DNA of 64,000 bases, from positions 124,001-188,000 of the forward strand of contig NZ_JALPNU010000006.1 of the NCBI RefSeq assembly GCF_030851345.1, in the 5' to 3' direction. Shown here in pieces: positions 1-8,989 of the stretch (the stretch's first letter is position 1; each line of letters begins with the position of its first letter). A program made the position numbers and the translations under genes. The stretch comes from Marinifilum sp. D714 (GTDB taxonomy: Bacteria; Bacteroidota; Bacteroidia; Bacteroidales; Marinifilaceae). Under the pieces are notes generated by a model, which ran no database searches, was not told where the DNA came from, and saw only the letters and a list, made by a program, of their open reading frames with translations.

Positions 1-2443
1 CTTCATCACCAAGGGTCAAAAATACATTCTTTGCCAACACATCCGATGATATGTTTATTTGGTAGTTTTTTTCTCCTTTAACAATTACGTACTCCACATT
101 TGGCTTAGGCAATTTGAGATCTTTCACCGGCTTAAAATATAAGGTATTCCTTGCCACTACTTCTTCACCCATTTGCAATTCAACCAAAATCATTTCCTTG
201 TCAGGGTTTCTGTTCTGTAAGAATGATTTAAGTTCCTGCGCAAAGAAAACTTCGCTTGAATTTTCACGGATAACAATATCTTTAATCTCCGCCCAGTTTT
301 CTTTCCCTGAAAAATCAAGCACTCTCATGATCAATTTGGCTTTGATTTCTTTCTGATGGTCATTTACCACAGCTACCTTAATACTGTCATTTTCGGCATA
401 AGGAGAAACCAACAAAGGTTCAAAGCCTTTTTTCACATAGTATTGTAGAGCTTTCCATTCCTGGTAATAATCAGTAGAACTCCATGACGCCACAGGCCAG
501 CAATCATTAATCTGCCAGTACAAACTTCCCATACAATATGGCATGGCTCTTCGGTGACCTTCCAAAGCAAACTTAATTCCCTCGGCTTGCAATACATGAT
601 TCACATACAGGAATGACTCAAAGTCCTTAGGCTTCTTGTAATCTTTTAGCATGTAATATTCAATGGTTTCATTCCCAATCGACGATCGCTGATGTGACTT
701 CATAACCTCCGAATAGATATCGTAATCCTCGGGCTCGGCATATTTTCTTACCGATTTCATTTCCGGAAAAGATTGAAAACCATATTCGCTCATGAATCGT
801 GCAATATGTGTAGCATAGGTTTCAAATGGTTCTTTTCCCCACCATACTCCCCAATAATGATCATCACCATTAATTAAATCCGGCTTTATGCCTGTTCCTG
901 ATGAAGGGCTTGAGCTCCAGTAAAATCTTGACGGATCATATGTTTCCACTGCTTTAGGCAATACTTCATGGAAGATATCAGTGTAAGCTTTCCATACCTT
1001 AGCTGTTACCTCCTCGCCTTGTTCATTGGCTTGCCTTTTCCATCCCCAATTGTTCCAGGCAACCAAAATTTCGTTATTTCCGCACCAAAGAGCAATACTT
1101 GGATGATTTCTTAGTCGCTTGATATTATCTATTGCCTCCAGCTTCACATTTTCTAAAAACTCTTGGTTTCCAGGATACATGGCACAAGCAAACATGAAAT
1201 CCTGCCAGACCAAAATTCCTGCCTCATCACATAAGTCATAAAACATATCATCTTCGTAGTAACCACCTCCCCAAACGCGCAACATGTTCATATTAGATTT
1301 TTGGGCAGTAGCAATTACCTTTTTCAATTGTTCTTGACTCACTCTCGAAGGGAATATGTCATTGGGTATGTAATTGGCTCCTTTCATAAATACTGGCACA
1401 CCATTAACTTTGAAGTAGAAAGAAGTCCCCTTCTCATTCTTTTCTCTAACTAATTCTACGGTTCGAATACCAATTCTATGACTTGCTTCCTCCTTTTTAC
1501 CATTAATATTTACCTGTGCCTTGATATGATATAGGTTTTGATCTCCCAAGCCATTGGGCCACCAAAGTTTTGGGTTTTCAATATCGAAATTCAATTCGTA
1601 TTTATAAATTCCCTTTTTCAATTGTACTTCTGAAGTAGCTAACTCCACCCCATCATTCATAATGTGAATATCGGCCTGAACTTCCTGCTCTGCTTCCAGT
1701 TCAAGAACCGCTGTAAATTTGGCAAGATCTTCACTCACCTCATTTTGTACAATCTGTAAATCCTTAATTCTTGCATTGTCCCATGCTTTGAGATAGACAG
1801 GACGCCAAATACCACTAGACACCAAGCGTGGGCCCCAATCCCAACCATAATGATAGCCTGCTTTACGAGTATAGATACTTACCCTTTTATTTCCTTCAAC
1901 CTGGCCCAATTCTGCCTGATCATTCTCCGCTCCGGGATATACAAACCCATTAGCATCGTACAACTTTAAACCTTCATTAATTGGCGACTGAAACTCAATT
2001 TTCAGTTTATTTTTCCCGGTTTTTAGATATTTCTTTACATCAACAGTCCACTCTCGAAACATGTTATTTGCCGAAAGCACTTTCTGATCGTTCAGGTAAA
2101 CATCAGCATAGGTATCTAAACCTTTAAAATCAAGAACAAGTCTATTTTTGTTCAAAAAATTCTGATCCAGGTCAAATTCCGTTTTGTAGATCCAATCCTT
2201 TTTATCGATCCACTGCAAATCATGTTCATATAAGCGATAGAAAGGATCTTCAATCTTACCGTTTGCAATCAAGTCGGTATGAACACAACCTGGAACTTTA
2301 GCAGGCAACCAGTTAACCGAATCCTTTTCAGAAAACTCCCAATTGGAGTTCAACTTTTTCACAATCATCGAGTTTTGATTTTGTGATTTGCAGCCCAGAA
2401 GAAATAGCAGGACCACAAGCAGCGCAAGACATAGTCGAGACAT
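1..2443 (-). CDS. Beta-mannosidase, GH2 family, lipoprotein (3' end cut by window)
   Basis: Exo-acting beta-mannosidase removing terminal beta-1,4-linked mannose, for example from the N-glycan core or mannan fragments. The ATG at 2443 gives a signal peptide ending in the lipobox L-L-G-C (Cys about residue 17), followed by K-S-Q-N-Q-N without acidic residues, which predicts a periplasm-facing anchor. About 814 residues are visible of the roughly 850 usual for the family, so only the tail lies outside. A sugar-binding GH2 N-domain (W-I-Y-K-T-E-F) leads to the (beta/alpha)8 barrel. The acid/base is E458 in W-C-G-N-N-E and the nucleophile is E553 in S-E-Y-G-F-Q-S, both in the family positions. 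It lies behind a strong terminator at 2511-2551, so it is its own transcription unit. It could act on the mannose core left by the endoglycosidase locus at 16-27 kb, but the two are not linked. Confidence 0.9.
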   Translation of the reverse strand, partial: MSRLCLALLVVLLFLLGCKSQNQNSMIVKKLNSNWEFSEKDSVNWLPAKVPGCVHTDLIANGKIEDPFYRLYEHDLQWIDKKDWIYKTEFDLDQNFLNKNRLVLDFKGLDTYADVYLNDQKVLSANNMFREWTVDVKKYLKTGKNKLKIEFQSPINEGLKLYDANGFVYPGAENDQAELGQVEGNKRVSIYTRKAGYHYGWDWGPRLVSSGIWRPVYLKAWDNARIKDLQIVQNEVSEDLAKFTAVLELEAEQEVQADIHIMNDGVELATSEVQLKKGIYKYELNFDIENPKLWWPNGLGDQNLYHIKAQVNINGKKEEASHRIGIRTVELVREKNEKGTSFYFKVNGVPVFMKGANYIPNDIFPSRVSQEQLKKVIATAQKSNMNMLRVWGGGYYEDDMFYDLCDEAGILVWQDFMFACAMYPGNQEFLENVKLEAIDNIKRLRNHPSIALWCGNNEILVAWNNWGWKRQANEQGEEVTAKVWKAYTDIFHEVLPKAVETYDPSRFYWSSSPSSGTGIKPDLINGDDHYWGVWWGKEPFETYATHIARFMSEYGFQSFPEMKSVRKYAEPEDYDIYSEVMKSHQRSSIGNETIEYYMLKDYKKPKDFESFLYVNHVLQAEGIKFALEGHRRAMPYCMGSLYWQINDCWPVASWSSTDYYQEWKALQYYVKKGFEPLLVSPYAENDSIKVAVVNDHQKEIKAKLIMRVLDFSGKENWAEIKDIVIRENSSEVFFAQELKSFLQNRNPDKEMILVELQMGEEVVARNTLYFKPVKDLKLPKPNVEYVIVKGEKNYQINISSDVLAKNVFLTLGDE

Positions 2444-2510
2444 AAGTTTGTTTTTATTGTTTGGCTTTGGCTTTTAGGAATTCAAGTGCTAAAATAATCA
2501 GAAAAAAGAA

Positions 2511-2551
2511 ACCGATGAATTGTAATCCAAACAAGTTGACAATTCATCGGT
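2511..2551 (-). terminator. Rho-independent terminator
   Basis: Perfect 13-bp inverted repeat (2511-2523 with 2539-2551, 15-nt loop). On the minus strand it is followed by a T-rich run (TTCTTTTTTC). It ends the transcription unit of the gene at 2578-3171 and separates it from the beta-mannosidase. Confidence 0.85.
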
Positions 2552-2577
2552 CATTATACTATCATTATTATACTCTT

Positions 2578-3171
2578 TTATATAAACAACACTTTTTTAT
2601 CTCTGAATAGTTCTCCAAATTCGGGAGGCAAATCAATTAAATCGGCTGTTAGATCATTGATAATATCCAGACTTTTATTTGACAATAAATTCATGATATC
2701 TTCTATGGTATCTCCACAAAGCATAAAAGGCATCTGATGAAAAACCATCTCATCCTTCCAGCACAAAGCGTAAATTTGATATTCATTTACCTCATCCATA
2801 GCCTTATTTTTCACAATACAATTGTTCAGCCAAATATCGGCATCCATCAAATCATGCTTTTTCAACTCTTTATCTCTTTCTTCAACCCTACTGTTGGCTT
2901 CAAAATAGGCCGCAATTTTCTCATTCGATTCTTCTGACAGAGAATCGTGCATTTCCTGTCGGCAATCCATACAGCAGGCCAATTCGAAAACCAATTGTGG
3001 CTTATCTAAGCCAGGCTTTCTTTCGAATGCCTTCTCAATCAGATACAACTCGTTACCACCTGTTAAATTCTTACCACAAATGGTACACTCAGTGAATGGT
3101 TTCTCCTCCTTCTCCGAATAGTATATTTCAGGAATGGGTGCTGAATGTGTTATTTCAAATAATTCTGACAT
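2578..3171 (-). CDS. Conserved hypothetical protein with zinc-ribbon-like cysteines
   Basis: I do not recognise a named family. The 197-residue protein is acidic and has no signal peptide, so it is probably cytoplasmic. Near the N-terminus it has C-T-I-C followed about 40 residues later by C-C-M-D-C, spacing that could hold one zinc ion. The rest is mixed helix and strand with many Glu and Asp. The ATG at 3171 (M-S-E-L-F-E) is chosen over a TTG nine codons upstream. It lies 98 bp after the racemase gene on the same strand and may be the last gene of that unit, or be independent. Its function is unknown. Confidence 0.6.
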   Translation of the reverse strand: MSELFEITHSAPIPEIYYSEKEEKPFTECTICGKNLTGGNELYLIEKAFERKPGLDKPQLVFELACCMDCRQEMHDSLSEESNEKIAAYFEANSRVEERDKELKKHDLMDADIWLNNCIVKNKAMDEVNEYQIYALCWKDEMVFHQMPFMLCGDTIEDIMNLLSNKSLDIINDLTADLIDLPPEFGELFRDKKVLFI

Positions 3172-3269
3172 GCCATAATTTTTATTCAAAAATAGCAATT
3201 CAAAGTTACATTCTATTTTAAATTATATTTTAATCATATATCAATAATACTTTTTCAAAATCATTTTAT

Positions 3270-4409
3270 CTATATAACAACACGTTCAACATTATCTGGC
3301 AGATGTGTTAATATTTCATAATTAAGACTTTCAGCAATATCGCTAAATGCAGACACTTTAATTTCCCTTTTCCCTTGCATTCCAATAATTACTACATCAT
3401 CATCAACTTTCACATCTGGTAATTCCGTTACATTCGCAATGATCATATTCATATTCACCATGCCTATTATACCGCATCTTTGACCATTAATCAGAACTCT
3501 GCCCCGATTGCTTAAAGACCGACTATACCCTCCAGAGTATCCAACCGGAATTAAGGCTGTTTTAATATTCGCCTGAGCCAAAAATGAAATACCGTATCCA
3601 ACAAACTCACCTTTCTTTACTTCTTTTATCGACATAATCTGACTCCTCCAACCCAATATGCGTTGAAGAGGGTCTTTGTCTCGATGAGTATAGCGTAAAA
3701 ATGTTTCGGTACTTGACCAAAACCCATACTGCATAATTCCTATTCTCACCATATCCAATCTTGATTTTGGATACACAAAGGCAGCGGCCGAATTGGCTAC
3801 GTGCCTGTACTCAGGAATCACCCCACTGTTCTCAAGAACACGATGTAGTTTGTGATAAGTCTTTAATTGTTTTTGAATGCGCACATGGTTTGAAATACTT
3901 TCTGCTCCTGCAAGGTGAGTGCAGAATCCTTTTACTTCAAAAATTCCAGGATTGTTTTTAATTATCGAAATTGCTTCTTCCAACTCCTTAATTGTTAGTC
4001 CTGATCGGTTCATTCCTGTTTCCACTTCCAGGTGAATTTTGGCCTTTATTCCAATTTCAATTGCTGCTTCAAGTGCTACCCTCAAACGATCAATATTGAA
4101 TATATAAAACTCTATTCCTCTTTTTATGGTTTCAACAATGTTTTCATCGGCAATCCATCCCATAATCATTATACCCTTGTTATTTTTAAGGCTATTCTGA
4201 ACTCTTACCCCCTCAGTAAAGTCAAAAACAGAGAAATGATCTACACCCTCATTTTCGAGTAAAGGAACAATCTGTTCTATCCCATGTCCATATGCATTCG
4301 CTTTCACAACTGATGATATACGAACATGAGTCCCCAATTTTTTTTTCAGGAATTTAATATTGTTATGAAGGGCTTCTTTTTTCAAGGTAATAAATGAACT
4401 TCCTTGCAT
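3270..4409 (-). CDS. Alanine racemase-type PLP enzyme (fold type III), stand-alone
   Basis: Interconverts L- and D-amino acids with PLP; the family norm is alanine. The 379 residues match a full-length single-domain racemase. The PLP lysine is K36 in V-V-K-A-N-A-Y-G-H-G, and the second catalytic base is Y272 in V-G-Y-G-I-S-F. The usual C/S-M-D-Q stretch near the substrate entrance reads N-M-N-M (residues 319-322), so the substrate may not be alanine. In Bacteroidota the housekeeping Alr is commonly fused to MurF, so a separate copy is likely catabolic or specialised. It follows the M20 deacylase by 35 bp and the symporter before that, suggesting uptake, deacylation and racemisation of an acylated amino acid. 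Confidence 0.85.
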   Translation of the reverse strand: MQGSSFITLKKEALHNNIKFLKKKLGTHVRISSVVKANAYGHGIEQIVPLLENEGVDHFSVFDFTEGVRVQNSLKNNKGIMIMGWIADENIVETIKRGIEFYIFNIDRLRVALEAAIEIGIKAKIHLEVETGMNRSGLTIKELEEAISIIKNNPGIFEVKGFCTHLAGAESISNHVRIQKQLKTYHKLHRVLENSGVIPEYRHVANSAAAFVYPKSRLDMVRIGIMQYGFWSSTETFLRYTHRDKDPLQRILGWRSQIMSIKEVKKGEFVGYGISFLAQANIKTALIPVGYSGGYSRSLSNRGRVLINGQRCGIIGMVNMNMIIANVTELPDVKVDDDVVIIGMQGKREIKVSAFSDIAESLNYEILTHLPDNVERVVI

Positions 4410-4444
4410 TGGACTATTGTTTTTATAATGGTTAGTGATTTCAG

Positions 4445-5572
4445 TTATTTACAATTGATTTTATGATATATTGAGAAGAATATATTTACTCCTGTGCTAA
4501 TAATTTCATCAGGGAAATTGTAATTGGGATTATGCAGGGCAGGTTGATTGAGACCAGCTCCTATGCCGAAAAAGCCACCCTTGTATTTTTCGGTATAATA
4601 TCCAAAATCTTCTGACCATTTAAAAGGTTTTGAAATGGTTTTTATGCTCAACTGATTCTCCCTGGCAGATTCCTGAATTAACTCAACACACTCCTTATCA
4701 TTCACCGTAGCAGGAAAAACTTCCGAATATTCCATTATCGATTTTAAGTTTTCTTCCCTTGCAATCCGCTTAATGATTTGCTCTGTATGGCTTGAAAGCA
4801 AATCCATATCATTGTTGTTAAAAGAACGAAGGGTAAGCCTGATTTCTGCATATCCGGGTGAAGTTCCAAAAGCAATATCGCCCAGTTGAATATGGATAAT
4901 TGTTAATAAAATAACATCTTCAAATTGAGTTTTACGATTTCGAAGCTGATGTAATTGCTGAATTATTTTTGAGATTGCATTGGCAGGATTGATACCATTT
5001 TCAGGTTCTGCAGCATGAGAAGTTTTGCCAAATAGCTTAATGGTCAATCCCTTTGAAGCTGCAGCAAAACTATCTTCTTTGATCAGAATTTTATGTTTTT
5101 CTTCGCCTGGAATATTGTGTAAAGCAAAAATATAATCTGGTTGTATTTTATTAAAATCAGGATGATTAACAACATCATATGCTCCTTGCTCTACTTCCTC
5201 AGCAGGCTGAAAAAGCAGAACTACCTTTCCGTTCAGGGGACGGTGGTCTGTTATTTTTTGTGCCAAACCCGAAATAATTGCCATATGGCCATCATGCCCA
5301 CAAGCATGTGCTACTCCATCATTTGCGGAGGCATAAGTCAAATTGTTCGTCTCAGCTATTGGCAATGCATCAAGTTCGGCACGAAACATTAGAGTTTTGC
5401 CATTTTCCTTCCCTTCAAAAACAAAGGCAAGCCCTGTAGGTCCAAGTTTTATGATCTTATCCGGGCACAAGTCTTCAAAAAATCTAACAATACGTCCAGA
5501 TGTTTCGAATTCTTTATTGGAAAGCTCTGGATATTTATGTAATTCTTGTCTTAATGCAATTATATTTCTCAT
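4445..5572 (-). CDS. M20 family metal-dependent amidohydrolase (N-acyl amino acid deacylase type)
   Basis: Cytoplasmic hydrolase of the M20D group (hippurate/N-acetyl amino acid hydrolases), which removes acyl groups from amino acids or short peptides. Visible marks are the typical start (L-R-Q-E-L-H-K-Y-P-E-L-S), E-L-D-A-L-P, H-A-C-G-H-D-G-H-M with metal ligands C91 and H93, and P-A-E-E at 124-126 carrying the catalytic Glu. Its 375 residues match the family length. Because the first conserved motif begins within residues 6-20, the start at 5572 is firm, which makes it overlap the symporter gene by 38 bp and implies translational coupling. The substrate is unknown. The neighbouring racemases suggest an N-acyl amino acid, possibly a D-form. 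Confidence 0.85.
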   Translation of the reverse strand: MRNIIALRQELHKYPELSNKEFETSGRIVRFFEDLCPDKIIKLGPTGLAFVFEGKENGKTLMFRAELDALPIAETNNLTYASANDGVAHACGHDGHMAIISGLAQKITDHRPLNGKVVLLFQPAEEVEQGAYDVVNHPDFNKIQPDYIFALHNIPGEEKHKILIKEDSFAAASKGLTIKLFGKTSHAAEPENGINPANAISKIIQQLHQLRNRKTQFEDVILLTIIHIQLGDIAFGTSPGYAEIRLTLRSFNNNDMDLLSSHTEQIIKRIAREENLKSIMEYSEVFPATVNDKECVELIQESARENQLSIKTISKPFKWSEDFGYYTEKYKGGFFGIGAGLNQPALHNPNYNFPDEIISTGVNIFFSIYHKINCK

Positions 5573-7001
5573 ATTTTTTCTTATAAATTAATGAGAATAT
5601 CAGATAAACGAAAACAGAAATTGAAATCCCAAAAATATTGGCATCCAAATCAAATGGTAATTTAACTTTTAAAGTGGTTAGGAGAACTGTTGTTGCACCT
5701 CCTGAAATCATAGAAAAGATAGCAGCAGTGGCATTTGGTTTTTTACCGTACAATGCAGCAATTACCGGAACAAACAAGCCTGATACCATAAATGCATATG
5801 AGTAAAGCATAAGTTCAAGTACATTGGTCATATAGGAAGCCAGAAACAGTGCTAGTGCACCTATCACCAAGGTAATAATCTGTGAAAGCCTCAACTGAAA
5901 CTTGGAGTTTTGCCTGAATTTGAAAATTTTCTCTAAAATATCTGTTTGCACATTTCCCGAAGCAGCCATTAGGCAACTATCAGCTGTTGAAAGAATGGCC
6001 GAAAAATATGCTGAAAGCATCAGTCCCATGATCCCTGCTGGCAGAACTGTATTAAGCAAAACCGGCAAGCCCATCTCGGCATCCAAACTTGATCCTAAAG
6101 CATAGCCCAAATCTGCAAACATTGCATTTTCATATGCCACACGAGAAAACAGTCCTAATGTTACGCCCATAAATGCCATTAGTGGCCATTCAAACAAACC
6201 GGCAATAAACCATGCTTTTTTAGCTTCTTTTTCATTTTTAGAGGCATAAATACGTTGGTAAAGTGTCATACCTACAAACCAGATGGGTATAATCGTAACT
6301 CCCCAATTTACAATCTGTTGCCAAGATACATTCCCCAAGGAAAGAAATTCATTTCCAAGCGTTGATCTAATAGCCTCTATTCCTCCAATTTTGTAATAGG
6401 ATACAGGTATTCCAATAAATATCAGGCCTGCCATTAAAATTATCCATTGCACCGTATCAGTATAGATTACCGCCTTCAACCCTCCAATACTGGTGTAAAC
6501 AACTGCAAGCGCTCCCATAATGATTAAAGCGGTATTTAAGTCAATTTCGGTGAAAGTAGCTGAAGCCAATTTGGCACCGGCCAAAAGTTGCGAACTTGTA
6601 AATCCAATGTATCCAATTGCCGATATAATACCTGCAATCAGTGCAACCTTATGATTGTAGAAATATTCAAATATTTGAGGAAATGTAAATAGTTTCTGTT
6701 TTTTTGAAAGTTTACTAATTACCGGAATTAGCACAACCGCACTTAGCCATGCCCCAACCAAGCCAGTAAATAGCATCCATGATCCACCAAGACCTATGGC
6801 AAATCCCAAACCTCCCAATCCAATGGAAAATCCACCTCCTACATCGGTGGCTACTACCGATAGTCCAATATGCCAGGCTCCAAGTTGCCTACCGCCAACA
6901 TAATAGTCTTCATTGCTTTCATTTTTCTTGAAAAAATAGACCCCAATCCCCAGCATCACAGCGAAGTAGACGAAAAAAATGATAATATCAATAATATGCA
7001 T
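5535..7001 (-). CDS. Sodium:solute symporter (SSS family)
   Basis: Inner-membrane Na+-coupled importer. The 488 residues show about 13 hydrophobic helices, beginning with I-D-I-I-I-F-F-V-Y-F and the early loop N-E-S-N-E-D-Y-Y-V-G-G-R typical of the SSF family, and the G-G-G-F-S-I-G-L-G-G-L-G stretch of the core repeat. The family carries proline, pantothenate, sugars, sialic acid or small organic ions, and specificity cannot be read from sequence. It heads the symporter-M20-racemase unit and overlaps the M20 gene by 38 bp, so the likely cargo is an N-acyl amino acid or small peptide derivative used by that enzyme. Confidence 0.88.
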   Translation of the reverse strand: MHIIDIIIFFVYFAVMLGIGVYFFKKNESNEDYYVGGRQLGAWHIGLSVVATDVGGGFSIGLGGLGFAIGLGGSWMLFTGLVGAWLSAVVLIPVISKLSKKQKLFTFPQIFEYFYNHKVALIAGIISAIGYIGFTSSQLLAGAKLASATFTEIDLNTALIIMGALAVVYTSIGGLKAVIYTDTVQWIILMAGLIFIGIPVSYYKIGGIEAIRSTLGNEFLSLGNVSWQQIVNWGVTIIPIWFVGMTLYQRIYASKNEKEAKKAWFIAGLFEWPLMAFMGVTLGLFSRVAYENAMFADLGYALGSSLDAEMGLPVLLNTVLPAGIMGLMLSAYFSAILSTADSCLMAASGNVQTDILEKIFKFRQNSKFQLRLSQIITLVIGALALFLASYMTNVLELMLYSYAFMVSGLFVPVIAALYGKKPNATAAIFSMISGGATTVLLTTLKVKLPFDLDANIFGISISVFVYLIFSLIYKKKYEKYNCIKTRIT

Positions 7002-7085
7002 AGGAAATTTTATTTTATATAGCCTCCAACTTTTAGCTCTTACTAAAAGTACTATCTATGGATTAAATATTGTTGCGCTAATTAA

Positions 7086-7115
7086 ACAACGTCACCAGAA
7101 ATCTGATGACGTTGT
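7086..7115. other. Stem-loop between winged-helix gene and symporter gene
   Basis: Near-perfect inverted repeat: ACAACGTCA at 7086-7094 pairs with TGACGTTGT at 7107-7115, and the inner CAGA/TCTG also pairs. On the minus strand it is followed by only a short T stretch (TTTAATT), so it could be a weak terminator, an mRNA-processing stem or an operator. The rest of 7002-7219 shows no gene. The spacing suggests that the symporter unit may have its own promoter here, but no TAnnTTTG match was found. Confidence 0.55.
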
Positions 7116-7219
7116 GCATTTTTAGGCAATTGAGAGTAAACCTCTATAACATGGGAACTATTGACTTGGCACATCTCCACTACCTAAAAACAACTCCTGT
7201 TGAAATTAATTAGCTTATA

Positions 7220-7408
7220 CTATTTAATCAAGATACGCTTTCCACTATCTGAATATTTTAATTTCTCTTTCTGAATTAGTTCCAAAACAATTTTTGCACC
7301 TGAATAATGTGACAAATTTAAACCTGCTAAAATATGCCCTAAGCCAACAGGCTGATTCAAACGAACAAATTCTATTATTTCTTCTTTCAATATTTTATTA
7401 CTTCTCAT
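7220..7408 (-). CDS. Small winged-helix-like protein (62 aa)
   Basis: A 62-residue basic protein, cytoplasmic by lack of a signal. The pattern helix (I-L-K-E-E-I-I-E-F-V), turn with G-L-G-H-I-L-A-G-L, a second helix with S-G-A-K-I-V-L-E-L-I and a final beta pair K-L-K-Y-S-D-S-G-K-R-I-L-I is what a minimal winged helix-turn-helix looks like. It starts 27 bp after the ornithine-racemase-like gene on the same strand, so it is probably co-transcribed and could regulate the cluster. No family name is claimed, and this is structure-by-eye only. Confidence 0.5.
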   Translation of the reverse strand: MRSNKILKEEIIEFVRLNQPVGLGHILAGLNLSHYSGAKIVLELIQKEKLKYSDSGKRILIK

Positions 7409-7435
7409 TTACAGTACACTTTTATCACAGGGGGC

Positions 7436-8509
7436 CTAATCAACAACCCTTTTTTCGATATATCGGGAAGACATAATTCGTAGCACTCCCATATAATCCA
7501 AGGTAAATTCAATCAAACCACCTACTTTATACTCGTTAATATTATCACCCAAATCAACCACCAACATATCGGAGCTAGCCCCCACAAGTTCAAGAGAATG
7601 ATCCTTTGGAGTAATATGTTTACTATCAACATCCAACATCCCCAAGTCGATAATTGCCCGGTAAGATGTCTCTCCAACCTGATCTACTTCCATTGTATGA
7701 CTTTCGCCTTCAAGATTTGTACCCAACTCACCAGCTGGGACCATTGGCTTCTCAATTAACTCGATTATTTCAGCATATAATTTAAATACATCAGTATTTA
7801 ATCCTTCAAGGGCTGTATCATTGTACACATCAGTACCCATAAACAATGATTCTCCAACCCTAAAATGATTTATACCTTTCGGCAAAATTTCATGAAGTAA
7901 AAGAGGTATGGTTACCGAAGCTCCTCCGGAAACCAAAGGAATTTTCTTATTAAACATAGCCTCTATCAACTGTCGGTACAAACTAAGCTGTATTAATTTG
8001 TCCTCGTTAGGTAATACACCATTTAAACAAGTAAGATTTGTGCCAATCCCTACAACTTCAATATTCGGCAATTCAAACACCTTCTTGTAAAAGTCGATAA
8101 AATCTTCGCGCATCACACCTTCTCTTAGTTCTCCCATTTCAATCATGATAATGATTTTATGCTTTTTATTCTGCTTTAAAGCCTCTTGAGAGAGTAAGTC
8201 AATGGTTTTTAACTCAGTGTTTACACTAACATCCGCATATTTAATAATTTCGCTTACAGATAATTTTGGTGGAGGTTTTATATATATGGTCTCAATGCTA
8301 GGATCTAATTTTTTAATCATTTTCAGATTAGATACCCTCGAATCACAAAGACTCTTAATTCCTAAAGAGATTAAGTTTTCCAAAAACAATTTGTTTCCAC
8401 ACAACAATTTTGAAACTACAGTCCATTGAATGTTGTTTTCTTTAAATAATTTATCCAAAAAACAGAAATTTTCCTGCAGTTTGGTAGTATTAAGAGTTAC
8501 AAATGCCAT
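7436..8509 (-). CDS. Ornithine racemase-like PLP enzyme (alanine/ornithine racemase family)
   Basis: PLP-dependent racemase with the alanine-racemase N-domain. The protein resembles the clostridial ornithine racemase Orr in several blocks: V-V-S-K-L-L-C-G-N (PLP lysine K33), D-S-R-V-S-N-L-K, Y-A-D-V-S-V-N-T-E-L, I-G-T-N-L-T-C, V-S-G-G-A-S and H-F-R-V-G-E-S. The 357 residues are full length. The likely reaction is L-ornithine to D-ornithine, although some relatives act on other amino acids. It lies 6 bp after the GNAT gene and 27 bp before the small winged-helix gene. It is clearly different from the second racemase at 3270, so the cluster carries two distinct fold-III racemases. Confidence 0.8.
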   Translation of the reverse strand: MAFVTLNTTKLQENFCFLDKLFKENNIQWTVVSKLLCGNKLFLENLISLGIKSLCDSRVSNLKMIKKLDPSIETIYIKPPPKLSVSEIIKYADVSVNTELKTIDLLSQEALKQNKKHKIIIMIEMGELREGVMREDFIDFYKKVFELPNIEVVGIGTNLTCLNGVLPNEDKLIQLSLYRQLIEAMFNKKIPLVSGGASVTIPLLLHEILPKGINHFRVGESLFMGTDVYNDTALEGLNTDVFKLYAEIIELIEKPMVPAGELGTNLEGESHTMEVDQVGETSYRAIIDLGMLDVDSKHITPKDHSLELVGASSDMLVVDLGDNINEYKVGGLIEFTLDYMGVLRIMSSRYIEKRVVD

Positions 8510-8515
8510 TACATT

Positions 8516-8956
8516 TTATTTGGTGAACCTCATTTCAAGGTATTTATTCTCAAACCCCATTTTTTCATACAAATGCTTTGCAGGATTATCTGGTTCGACA
8601 TGTAAAGCAATTGAACCTTTTGCAATTTTCATGGTCTCTTCCATAAGTTTTTTACCAATCCCTTTACCTCTGTGTTGCTTATGAGTTGCGATGTATACAA
8701 GTATGTTCTCAGGAATATACCCTTCCATTCCGGTCCTATTTACTACTACAGCTCCAACAATTTCATTTTCTAATTTTGCAACTATAGTAAATCCGCCCAT
8801 CGATGGTGTTTCTTTCAATGCATACTGTATTGCTTTTTCTATATCTGCTTTATCATCCCCGTACTCCTCAAGATGTTCATACAAAAAATCAAGCAATTCT
8901 TTTTTTTCATAATCTTCCGGACGAAGAAAGGAGGTCATAAGTTTAATTGTAATCAT
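8516..8956 (-). CDS. GNAT family N-acetyltransferase
   Basis: Acetyl-CoA-dependent N-acetyltransferase. The acetyl-CoA motif is Q-H-R-G-K-G-I-G-K-K-L (R/Q-x-x-G-x-G), preceded by the strand E-N-I-L-V-Y-I-A-T and followed by N-P-A-K-H-L-Y-E-K-M-G-F, the usual C-terminal block. The ATG at 8956 (146 aa) is preferred over one 21 codons upstream at 9019: a promoter of the Bacteroidota type lies at 8990-9020, so the longer start codon would fall inside its -33 element. First gene of the unit with the ornithine-racemase-like enzyme (6-bp gap). It may acetylate an amino acid or amine handled by the cluster; the substrate is unknown. Confidence 0.82.
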   Translation of the reverse strand: MITIKLMTSFLRPEDYEKKELLDFLYEHLEEYGDDKADIEKAIQYALKETPSMGGFTIVAKLENEIVGAVVVNRTGMEGYIPENILVYIATHKQHRGKGIGKKLMEETMKIAKGSIALHVEPDNPAKHLYEKMGFENKYLEMRFTK

Positions 8957-8989
8957 ACTTATATTTTTAATATTTTTGTTTCTACACAA

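Noticed and set aside
7002-7219. Possible riboswitch upstream of the symporter gene
   Set aside because: Only one stem-loop (7086-7115) is visible and no conserved aptamer motif could be recognised.
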